From contig CASDTX010000003.1 in assembly GCA_949283695.1 (NCBI GenBank), positions 1 through 64,000 of the forward strand: a DNA stretch of 64,000 nucleotides, read 5' to 3'. Each line of letters opens with the position of its first letter. Within the stretch, counting starts at the first letter, position 1. A model generated the notes under the pieces. The model had not been told where the DNA came from. It worked only from the letters and a program-made list of their open reading frames with translations, and made no database searches. The position numbers and the translations under genes are program-made. The stretch is from an uncultured Eubacteriales bacterium (GTDB taxonomy: Bacteria > Bacillota > Clostridia > Lachnospirales > Lachnospiraceae). This document shows positions 18,306-26,086 of this stretch, in pieces.

Positions 18306-18381
18306 CCCATCCGGCGCAGGGATCTGCGAAACAGCAGGCCCGGAAAGGAAGCAGCGGACAGGGGAACATGGGGGAAAGAGA

Positions 18382-19752
18382 ATGAGGAAAACAGGCGGGC
18401 AGCGCGGGCGCAGGGAAGACGCGGAGCAAAACAGGAAAAAGAACCAGGCGGGGAGATCTGGGGCCAAAGGCCGCAGACGCGGTTCCGGCTGGGGCGGCGT
18501 GGCTGCTGCCGCGGTGGTCCTCGCTCTCAGCATAGCCGCGCTTGCGGGCACAGTGTGGTGGGTTCTCTTCCGGGATGCCGGAGAGGAGGGGACAGACGAT
18601 CCCCGGACTCAGGCAGAGACCCCCGCGCCGGAAGCGGAGCAGGAGGAAGAAACGGAGCAGGATGAGGCAGAGGAGGCGCAGAGCGAGGAACAGAGGATCC
18701 AGGCGCAGGTGCAGGCGATCCTGGATTCCATGACACTGGAAGAGAAGGTCTGCCAGCTGTTCATGATCACGCCCGAGGCGCTGACCGGTGTGGGAACGGC
18801 AACTCAGGCCGGGGAGGCTACGAAGCAGGCGCTGAACCAATATCCCGTGGGAGGGCTGATTTATTTCGGACAGAATCTGATCGGCCCGGATCAGACGAGA
18901 ACGATGCTGACGAATACGGCCCGGTATGCACAGGAAAGATGCGGGTTCCCCATCTTTCTGTCCGTGGATGAAGAAGGCGGGCAGGTGGCCCGGATCGGAA
19001 GCAATCCGGCGTTCGGGACAGAAACCTTCGGAAACATGAGTGAGCTGGGCGCCAGGGGCGACACCCAGGAAGCCTATCAGGCAGGAGTGAAGATCGGGGC
19101 TTATCTGCGGGATCTTGGCTTCAATATGGACGCCGCGCCGGATGTGGATGTTCTGACGAACCCGAACAACGAAGTGGTGCGGTACCGGTCGTTCGGATCG
19201 GATCCGGAGCTGGTCGCGCAGATGGGAGCGGCGCAGCTGCAGGGGCTGAACGAACAGGGAATCATCGGGATGTATAAGCATTTCCCGGGACACGGAGGGA
19301 CCGCGGAGGACTCCCATGCAGGGTATGCTTCTGCAGCTGAGACGCTGGAAGAGCTGAAAGCGCAGGCCCTGGTTCCCTTCCAGGACGGCATTGATCAGGG
19401 GATCCGTGTGATCATGGTGAGCCACATCTCCTGTCCCAATGTGACCGGGGACAATACGCCGGCCACGCTGTCCAGCATGCTGATCACAGACGTTCTCCGG
19501 GAGCAGATGGGATTTGACGGCATGGTGATCACAGACGCACTGAATATGGGAGCGATCACGGATCAGTATTCCCCGGATCAGGCGGCGGTGGCCGCGCTGA
19601 ATGCAGGCGCGGATATGCTTCTGATGCCGGCGGACTTCCAGACTGCGTATCAGGGAGTCCTGCAGGCAGTGGCAGACGGAACTGTGACGGAAGAACGGAT
19701 CGATGAGTCTGTGGCCAGGATACTGACCGTGAAGGCCGGGCTGGCGGAATAG
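18382..19752 (+). CDS. Membrane-anchored GH3 beta-N-acetylhexosaminidase (NagZ-like)
   Basis: 456 residues. A very basic 38-residue N-terminus, a single transmembrane helix (about 39-62) and an acidic Glu/Gln-rich linker (about 65-110) precede a GH3 domain. The domain shows GGLIYFGQN, the sugar-binding KHFPGHGGTAEDSH (about 298-311) and the nucleophile Asp in MVITDALNMG (about 383). The KHFPGHG pattern is that of NagZ/NagA-type hexosaminidases that remove GlcNAc from wall fragments or chitin oligomers. The helix places the catalytic domain outside, unlike cytosolic NagZ of Gram-negatives. A wall-turnover role is inferred. No terminator separates it from the upstream gene or from moeA. Confidence 0.87.
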   Translation: MRKTGGQRGRREDAEQNRKKNQAGRSGAKGRRRGSGWGGVAAAAVVLALSIAALAGTVWWVLFRDAGEEGTDDPRTQAETPAPEAEQEEETEQDEAEEAQSEEQRIQAQVQAILDSMTLEEKVCQLFMITPEALTGVGTATQAGEATKQALNQYPVGGLIYFGQNLIGPDQTRTMLTNTARYAQERCGFPIFLSVDEEGGQVARIGSNPAFGTETFGNMSELGARGDTQEAYQAGVKIGAYLRDLGFNMDAAPDVDVLTNPNNEVVRYRSFGSDPELVAQMGAAQLQGLNEQGIIGMYKHFPGHGGTAEDSHAGYASAAETLEELKAQALVPFQDGIDQGIRVIMVSHISCPNVTGDNTPATLSSMLITDVLREQMGFDGMVITDALNMGAITDQYSPDQAAVAALNAGADMLLMPADFQTAYQGVLQAVADGTVTEERIDESVARILTVKAGLAE

Positions 19753-19777
19753 GCGGAATAGCGGAATAGGAGCGAAT

Positions 19778-21019
19778 ATGGAACTGCTGAATACAGATAC
19801 ATTAGAGGAAGCACAGAGAAAACTCCTGGAAGAAAGCAAGGATCTGAAGCTGAGGACGGAAGTGGCGGAGCTGTCCGGCGCTCTGGGGCGGATCTGTGCC
19901 CGGGACGTTGCGGCGGGAGAGAATATCCCGCCGTTTTCACGATCTACAGTGGACGGATACGCGGTCCGCGCGGAGGACACTTATGGGGCGGGAGAGGCGG
20001 GTCCGGCTTTTTTCTCGGTTGCTGGAAGCGTCGGGATTGAGGAGCAGGCCTGTGTAAGATCCGGCCCCCAGACCGCGGTGCGGGTTCAGACCGGTTCGAT
20101 GATCCCGGAGGGCGCCACAGCGGTCCTGATGAGCGAGTATGCGGAGGAGTATGCGCCCGGCAAGCTGGCGGCATACCGTCCGGTCAGCGAGGGAGAGAAC
20201 CTAATGCAGACAGGGGAAGATCTCCGGCAGGGCGATCAGGTCCTGCGGCGGGGAAGGAGGCTGACGCCTGCGGACGTGGGGATTCTGGCCGGTCTGGGGA
20301 TTCCGAGTGTGGAAGTATGGAGCCTTCCGGCGGTGACCGTGATCTCCACCGGGAACGAGCTGGCAGGGATCGATGAGCCGCTGAGCGGAGGGAAGATCCG
20401 GGATATGAATTCTTATGTGCTGGCGGCGGACGCGCGCAGGATGGGGATGCAGGTGCGGCGGACACTGCGGTGCCGGGATGATGAGACAGAGATCCGCTCG
20501 GCAGCGGCAGGAGCCCTTGCGGACAGCGATATCATCCTGCTGTCCGGCGGGAGTTCCAAAGGGCAGAAAGACTATACGAAGCAGGTGTTTGAAGCCCTGT
20601 CTCATCGTGTATTTACTCATGGGATCGCGCTGAAGCCGGGGAAACCGACGATTCTGGCTTATGAGCGGGAGAGCCGCACGATCCTTGCCGGACTGCCGGG
20701 GCATCCGATGGCCGCGGCACTGGTGTTCCAGCTGCTGATCGGTGCCTGGTACCGGGAGAGAACCGGCGCGCAGAAGATGCTGCCCTATCCGGCGGTACTG
20801 ACGGAAAACGTATCCAGCAACCAGGGGCGGGAGACCTGCCTGCTGGTGGAACTGCTTCCCGGCGGGGAAGAGACGGGGCACCGGTACAGAGCAGTGCCGG
20901 TTCGTGCCAAGTCCGGGAGCCTTTCAGCGCTGTCCCGGGCGGTGGGCTATGTGAGGATCCCCAGAGCGCGGGAAGGGATGCGGAGAGGAGAACAAGTCTG
21001 GGTGGAGGTGCTGGAATGA
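19778..21019 (+). CDS. moeA: Molybdopterin molybdenumtransferase MoeA (first copy)
   Basis: 413 residues with standard MoeA features: FSRSTVDGYAVRAED near residue 50, TGNELAGIDEPLSGGKIRD mid-protein, LSGGSSKGQKDYTKQV, and GIALKPGKPTI with LPGHPMA. MoeA inserts molybdate or tungstate into adenylylated molybdopterin. Three GGCGGAATA-like direct repeats sit just before its AGGAGCG site. Its stop overlaps the second moeA by 4 nt. The tungstate importer and tungsten-type oxidoreductase downstream suggest that tungsten may be the metal handled. Confidence 0.93.
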   Translation: MELLNTDTLEEAQRKLLEESKDLKLRTEVAELSGALGRICARDVAAGENIPPFSRSTVDGYAVRAEDTYGAGEAGPAFFSVAGSVGIEEQACVRSGPQTAVRVQTGSMIPEGATAVLMSEYAEEYAPGKLAAYRPVSEGENLMQTGEDLRQGDQVLRRGRRLTPADVGILAGLGIPSVEVWSLPAVTVISTGNELAGIDEPLSGGKIRDMNSYVLAADARRMGMQVRRTLRCRDDETEIRSAAAGALADSDIILLSGGSSKGQKDYTKQVFEALSHRVFTHGIALKPGKPTILAYERESRTILAGLPGHPMAAALVFQLLIGAWYRERTGAQKMLPYPAVLTENVSSNQGRETCLLVELLPGGEETGHRYRAVPVRAKSGSLSALSRAVGYVRIPRAREGMRRGEQVWVEVLE

Positions 21020-23007
21020 AGCGGAATCTGTATCTGAATATTCAGGAGAAGGAGCAGGCGCTGTCTGAGTTCCTGAAGGCGCTGCCGTATGCCATGCCGG
21101 GGATTGAGAGAATCGCGGTCACGGAAAGCCGGGGAAGAATGACCGCAGAGGCGGTATATGCACGCTGCTCCAGTCCGTCTTATAACTCCTGCGCCATGGA
21201 CGGGATCGCGGTGATCAGCGCCCACACCAAAGGGGCTTCAGAAGACCATCCGGCGGTGCTGAAGCCGGAGAAAGACTATGTAGAAGTGGACACGGGAGAT
21301 CTGCTGCTCCCGCCTTATGATGCAGTGATTATGGCAGAAGAACTGATCGAGGAAGGGGACGGGACGGTCCGGATTACAGCGCCGGCGCATCCGCTGGCCC
21401 ATGTGCGTCCGGCCGGGGAAGACATTGTGGCCGGAGAGATGGTGCTGCCATCCAATCATGTGATCCGGGGCATTGACATCCCGGTGCTTCTGGCAGCAGG
21501 AATCCGTCGGATCCCGGTGGTGAGGAGGCCGGTTGTGGGGATCCTGCCTACAGGAGACGAGATGGTGGATGCCGCGGAACAAAATACTGCAGAACAGAAT
21601 GCTGCGGAACAGAATGCCGCGGCGCGGTATGAAGGAGAACAGAGCGCGGAAGGGGATGCGGGTGGAGCGCCCCCGGACGGCAAGATTCTGGAAACCAATT
21701 CCTGGATGTTCTTTCATCTTGTGGAAGAGAACGGAGGCACAGCGGTTCGCTGGCCGATTATTCCGGATGACCCGAAGCAGCTTTCGCAGGCTGTGGAAGA
21801 GGCTGCGGAGAGCTGTGATCTCGTGATCGTGAATGCAGGATCCAGCGCGGGGCGGGATGATTATACTGTGCATGTGATCCGAAGCCTGGGAGAGGTGCTG
21901 ACGCATGGAGTGGCCATAAAGCCGGGCAAGCCGGTGATCCTGGGGAAGGTCCGCGGGAAACCGGTGATCGGCCTGCCGGGGTATCCGGTTTCCGCCTATC
22001 TTACGTTCACGGAGTTCGTGATCCCGGTGATGAACCGGTTCCTGAAGAGAGAAGAGCGTCCGGCACAAGAGGCAGCCGCACGGATCTCTAAGACCCTGAT
22101 GTCGGGCCTGAAATACGAGGAATATGTCCGGGTGAAGCTGGGAGTTGTGGAAGGACAGTTGATCGCGGCGCCATTGGCCAGAGGCGCGGGGGCATCCATG
22201 TCGCTGGTGCGGTCAGACGGATTCTGCGTGATTCCGCGCAGCAGTGAGGGAATCATGGCTCATGAAGCGGTGCAGGTCAAGCTGCTCCGCCCTCTGGAAG
22301 AGATCGAGAAGACGCTGGTTGTGACAGGAAGCCACGATATCATTCTGGATGTGATCAACGATCTGATGCTGGAGCAGAATACAGGCATGAATCTGTCTTC
22401 CGCCCACGTGGGATCTCTGTCCGGCCTGATCGCGCTGCGGAAGCGGGAGACCCATCTGGCACCGTCACATCTGCTCTGTGAGGAAGACGGGACCTATAAT
22501 ACAGCCGCGGTTCGGGAGCTGTTCCCGGACGAGCAGATGGTGATCATCAAAGGGGTGCGCCGCAGGCAGGGATTTATCGTGAAGAAGGGGAATCCGAAAG
22601 GGATCCGCACGGCGGCGGATCTGACCCCTCAGATCCGCTATATCAACCGGCAGAGAGGGGCGGGAACCCGGGTCCTCTTCGACTATCTGCTGAAGCAGGA
22701 GGGCATAGATCCGGCAGAGATCACCGGGTATGAGAATGAGGCTGCAACCCATATGAGCGTGGCGGTAGCTGTACAGAAAGACAATGCGGATACGGGGATG
22801 GGGATCTATTCCTGTGCCAGGGCGCTGGGACTGGACTTTGTGGATGCGGCGTTCGAGGAGTATGACTTCGTGACCCGGCCGGCGTATCTGGAACTGCCGT
22901 ATCTGAAGGAATTCCTCCGGGTGCTGACCAGCGGGGAGTTCCGGGAGCGGCTTGAGAAACTGGGAGGTTATTCCTTCGAGGAGACGGGGGAGATCCGGTA
23001 TGTTTGA
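21016..23007 (+). CDS. MoeA fused to a periplasmic-binding-protein-like domain
   Basis: 663 residues. Residues 1 to about 420 form a second MoeA (YNSCAMDGIAV, LPTGDEMVD, VNAGSSAGRDDYTVHV, VAIKPGKPVILG, GLPGYPVSAY). Residues from about 430 form a type 2 periplasmic-binding-protein fold like ModA or LysR effector domains (TGSHDIILDVINDL, NRQRGAGTRVLFDYLL). The fusion is known as a family but the role of the extra domain is unsettled; metal oxyanion or cofactor sensing is a guess. There is no signal peptide, so it is cytoplasmic. An AEQN(A/T) triple repeat interrupts the MoeA half near residue 190. It overlaps both neighbours. Confidence 0.9.
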   Translation: MKRNLYLNIQEKEQALSEFLKALPYAMPGIERIAVTESRGRMTAEAVYARCSSPSYNSCAMDGIAVISAHTKGASEDHPAVLKPEKDYVEVDTGDLLLPPYDAVIMAEELIEEGDGTVRITAPAHPLAHVRPAGEDIVAGEMVLPSNHVIRGIDIPVLLAAGIRRIPVVRRPVVGILPTGDEMVDAAEQNTAEQNAAEQNAAARYEGEQSAEGDAGGAPPDGKILETNSWMFFHLVEENGGTAVRWPIIPDDPKQLSQAVEEAAESCDLVIVNAGSSAGRDDYTVHVIRSLGEVLTHGVAIKPGKPVILGKVRGKPVIGLPGYPVSAYLTFTEFVIPVMNRFLKREERPAQEAAARISKTLMSGLKYEEYVRVKLGVVEGQLIAAPLARGAGASMSLVRSDGFCVIPRSSEGIMAHEAVQVKLLRPLEEIEKTLVVTGSHDIILDVINDLMLEQNTGMNLSSAHVGSLSGLIALRKRETHLAPSHLLCEEDGTYNTAAVRELFPDEQMVIIKGVRRRQGFIVKKGNPKGIRTAADLTPQIRYINRQRGAGTRVLFDYLLKQEGIDPAEITGYENEAATHMSVAVAVQKDNADTGMGIYSCARALGLDFVDAAFEEYDFVTRPAYLELPYLKEFLRVLTSGEFRERLEKLGGYSFEETGEIRYV

Positions 23008-23719
23008 GAAGAATCTGGAATTTCTGACCGCGGAAGAAGCAGAGCGTATCCGGGGAACCCGGATTGCCGTCATCGGGCTGGGCGCGCTGGGGCAGATGGC
23101 TGCGCATATGCTGGTGCGGGGCGGAGCTGAGAGGCTGACCCTGTGCGACGGAGACCGGATGTCCGGGAGCAATCGGAACCGTCAGCTCTATGCGGATATC
23201 CTGACACTGGGGGTGCTGAAGTCAGAGGTTGTCGGGGAGCGGCTGTATGATATCTGTCCCAGGCTGAAACTGAGGCAGTATGATACCTTCCTTGACCGCG
23301 AGAATGGAAAAGAGATCCTGAAGGATGCGGATCTGGTGCTGGACTGCGTGGATCAGATCCCGGTGAAGCTGTATCTGGAAGAGCTGGCGGAGGAGCTGGG
23401 GATTCCGCTGATTCACGGCGCGGTGGAAGGATGGTTCGGGCAGGCCGGTACGATCTGGCCGGGCGACCGGATCCTGCGGGTGATCTATGAGAAGCGCAGA
23501 GAACAGCGGACATCCGCGCTCATGCCGGCAGTCAGTCTGACGGCTTCTGTGCAGACTGCGGAGGCATTGAAGATCGCGGCAGGGAGAGGGGCAGACCTGC
23601 GGGGACGGCTGCTGTGCGCAGATCTGCTGCACATGGAAATTGATCTCGTCCCGATCAGCCGGGGCGGACTGGGAGAGTACGCAGATGCCGGATCTGATGA
23701 GCGGAAAGAGCAACATTGA
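23000..23719 (+). CDS. ThiF/MoeB/HesA-family adenylyltransferase
   Basis: 239 residues from the ATG at 23000, inside the last codons of the upstream gene. The nucleotide-binding motif GLGALG, the SNRNRQ arginine segment and VLDCVDQ match the E1-like MoeB/ThiF fold that adenylates the C-terminal Gly-Gly of MoaD or ThiS. The zinc-binding CxxC pairs of MoeB are absent and no catalytic Cys is seen in the usual crossover loop, so it is closer to HesA-type forms. A partner with a Gly-Gly end is encoded at 28051 in the same run, so it probably activates that protein for cofactor sulfuration. Confidence 0.88.
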   Translation: MFEKNLEFLTAEEAERIRGTRIAVIGLGALGQMAAHMLVRGGAERLTLCDGDRMSGSNRNRQLYADILTLGVLKSEVVGERLYDICPRLKLRQYDTFLDRENGKEILKDADLVLDCVDQIPVKLYLEELAEELGIPLIHGAVEGWFGQAGTIWPGDRILRVIYEKRREQRTSALMPAVSLTASVQTAEALKIAAGRGADLRGRLLCADLLHMEIDLVPISRGGLGEYADAGSDERKEQH

Positions 23720-23740
23720 ACAGAAAGGAACGAGATAAGA

Positions 23741-24646
23741 ATGAAGAAATGGAAATTATTCAGTTTATGCATGGCAGCTGTACTGATAAGCGGCTGTGCC
23801 GCTGATACTGGCGGAAGTTCAGGAGAAACAGGAGAAAGCACCGACAGAACAGAGATGTCAGAAAGCAAAGACAACACTCTGGGAGGCGAGATTATCCTGG
23901 CGACGACTACCAGCACGCAGGACAGCGGTCTGCTGGACGAGATTCTTCCGGTGTTTGAGGAAGAGACAGGCATCAGTGTCAGTGTAGTATCTGTCGGATC
24001 CGGAGAGGCTATGGCTATGGGAGAGAATGGGGAGGCAGATGTGCTTCTGGTACATTCGCCGGCGGCTGAGAAGGAATTTGTAGAGGCCGGACATGCAGAC
24101 GAAGATGGAAGAATGGATGTTATGTATAACGATTTCGTCCTGATCGGACCGGCAGGTGATCCGGCAGGAATCAGCACAGAGGCACCGGCGGACGCAGTGG
24201 CAGCGTTCCGGAAGATTGCTGACACTCAGACGGAATTCATCTCCCGGAGTGATGAGTCGGGAACTCACAAGAAAGAACTGGCGATCTGGGATGCATGCGG
24301 CATCGTTCCGTCGGGGGACTGGTACGTGGAAGCGGGAACTGGCATGGGGGCTGTTCTTGAAATGGCGAACGAGAAGCTGGCGTATACGCTGTCTGACCGG
24401 GCAACCTGGCTGAATCTGGGACTGGATGAGGATCTGAAGATAGTCTGTGAAAATGATGAGAGCGGGATCCTTTATAATCAGTATGGCGTAATCTGTGTGA
24501 ATCCAGATAAGAACGATCAGATCAACCATGAAGGGGCGAAAGCATTTCAGGAATGGATCGTATCGGAGGAAGGTCAGACGCTGATCGGCGAGTATGGGAT
24601 TGAGGATTATGGAAAAGCACTGTTTACTCCGAATGCTGAGAAGTAG
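23741..24646 (+). CDS. tupA: Tungstate ABC transporter substrate-binding lipoprotein
   Basis: 301 residues. The signal peptide ends at the lipobox ISGC (lipid-bearing Cys near residue 20), followed by a Ser/Glu-rich linker. The ligand-binding start ILATTTSTQDSGLL carries the TTTS motif typical of TupA proteins. GSGEAMAMGENGEADVLLVHSP and FISRSDESGTHKKE are also conserved. TupA binds tungstate very tightly and in preference to molybdate. It is followed 5 nt later by the permease gene. Confidence 0.94.
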   Translation: MKKWKLFSLCMAAVLISGCAADTGGSSGETGESTDRTEMSESKDNTLGGEIILATTTSTQDSGLLDEILPVFEEETGISVSVVSVGSGEAMAMGENGEADVLLVHSPAAEKEFVEAGHADEDGRMDVMYNDFVLIGPAGDPAGISTEAPADAVAAFRKIADTQTEFISRSDESGTHKKELAIWDACGIVPSGDWYVEAGTGMGAVLEMANEKLAYTLSDRATWLNLGLDEDLKIVCENDESGILYNQYGVICVNPDKNDQINHEGAKAFQEWIVSEEGQTLIGEYGIEDYGKALFTPNAEK

Positions 24647-24651
24647 AAGCT

Positions 24652-25356
24652 ATGGATGTAATTATAGAAGGTACGGCTGAGGCCTTCCGTCTGATCGGAA
24701 CGCTCGATCAGGAAGTCTATGAGGTGGTTTCTGCATCCCTGAAGATATCGTTGATTTCTCTTTGCATCGCAGGGGCTCTGGGGATTCCGGCGGGGATTCT
24801 GATCGCCGGACATCAGTTTCGATTCCGGCCCTTGCTGATGCGATTGATCTATACGTTGATGGGGATGCCTCCTGTTCTCTGCGGCCTGATGGTATATCTG
24901 TTCTTTATGCGCAGAGGACCTCTTGGGAGTCTCCGGCTGAATTATACAGTGACAGTGATGATTATCGCGCAGACATTGCTGATCCTTCCGATCATAATCG
25001 GGCTGACAATCAGTGCTGCGCGGGAACGGCAGGAGAAGATCCGGCGGCTGGCCCGTACGCTTGGGGCCGGGAAAGCGCAGACACTGAGACTGTTGATCTG
25101 GGAACTGAGGCCAGGCCTGATCACAGCGCTGATTTCGGGATTCTCGAGGGGGATTTCTGAAGTAGGAGCAGTGATGATTGTGGGAGGAAATATCACGGGG
25201 AAAACCCGGACAATGACGACCTATATCTCACAGCTGAAAGGCATGGGAGAGTTCGAACGTGCAGTGGCGGTTGGAATCATCCTGCTGATCCTTTCTTTTG
25301 GGATGAATACGCTGCTGTACCATTTTCAGGAAGAAAAGCTGGATAGGGAATTATGA
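24652..25356 (+). CDS. tupB: Tungstate ABC transporter permease
   Basis: 234 residues with about five to six membrane helices. The coupling motif lies in ARTLGAGKAQTLRLLIWELR, with GFSRGISEVGAVMIVGGNI after it, as in TupB/ModB permeases. The ribosome site is weak, consistent with reading through from tupA. It overlaps the ATPase gene by 4 nt. Confidence 0.93.
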   Translation: MDVIIEGTAEAFRLIGTLDQEVYEVVSASLKISLISLCIAGALGIPAGILIAGHQFRFRPLLMRLIYTLMGMPPVLCGLMVYLFFMRRGPLGSLRLNYTVTVMIIAQTLLILPIIIGLTISAARERQEKIRRLARTLGAGKAQTLRLLIWELRPGLITALISGFSRGISEVGAVMIVGGNITGKTRTMTTYISQLKGMGEFERAVAVGIILLILSFGMNTLLYHFQEEKLDREL

Positions 25357-26081
25357 AGGTGGAGATTAGCAGACTGAAAAAATCTTACGGAACACATACG
25401 GTTCTTTGCATCGAACAGCTTGAAATCCGATCAGGCTGTATTACCGCGATTGTGGGACCTAACGGCGCGGGAAAGACAACTCTTCTGAATCTGCTTTCCG
25501 GCCTTGTGCAGAAAGATGAGGGACAGATTCTGTATGACGGCAGTACGGAGCCTCCCTACCGGGAGATGACAATGGTTTTTCAAGAACCATGTATGATCAC
25601 GGCCTCGGTCAGAAAGAATCTTGCATGGCCGCTGAAAATCCGAGGTATAGGGAGAGAACAGACGGAGCGGCGTGTAGAAGAACTGGCACAGGAACTTGGA
25701 CTTATCCCGCTGCTGGACAGGCGGGCAGATCGGCTTTCCGCAGGGGAAACGCAAAAAGCGGCGCTTGCCAGGGCGCTGTCCTTCGAACCGCGGCTGCTCT
25801 TCCTGGATGAACCAGGCGCAAACATTGATCCGGAAGCCACGGCAGAGATTGAGAAACTCCTGCTGAAAATGAGAAAGACAGGGCAAACGACGATTGTCCT
25901 GGTGACTCATAATCTGGCTCAGGCCAGAAGGCTGGCAGATGATATCCTCCTTCTGGATGGAGGAAGAGCGGCAGAGAGCTGTGCCGCAGAAGAATTTTTT
26001 ACCAACCCGTCGTCCCCGGCGGCGGTAAGACTGCTGGCGGCGGAGACGGTGACAGGAATAAGCGGGAATGAAATGAGGTGA
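25353..26081 (+). CDS. tupC: Tungstate ABC transporter ATPase
   Basis: 242 residues with Walker A GPNGAGKTT (about 33-41), a signature region at LSAGETQKAALARAL, Walker B LLFLDEPGANID and switch His in LVTHNLAQA. The signature Gly is shifted (LSAGE), as in many oxyanion importers. It closes the tupABC operon; its stop codon lies within the ribosome binding site of the next gene. Confidence 0.93.
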   Translation: MKVEISRLKKSYGTHTVLCIEQLEIRSGCITAIVGPNGAGKTTLLNLLSGLVQKDEGQILYDGSTEPPYREMTMVFQEPCMITASVRKNLAWPLKIRGIGREQTERRVEELAQELGLIPLLDRRADRLSAGETQKAALARALSFEPRLLFLDEPGANIDPEATAEIEKLLLKMRKTGQTTIVLVTHNLAQARRLADDILLLDGGRAAESCAAEEFFTNPSSPAAVRLLAAETVTGISGNEMR

Positions 26082-26086
26082 GCGAT

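Noticed and set aside
18208..19980. 590-codon open frame on the minus strand
   Set aside because: It lies opposite the end of the asparagine synthetase-like gene, the GH3 gene and the start of moeA. Its composition is Arg/His/Ser-rich low complexity typical of antisense frames in GC-rich coding DNA.
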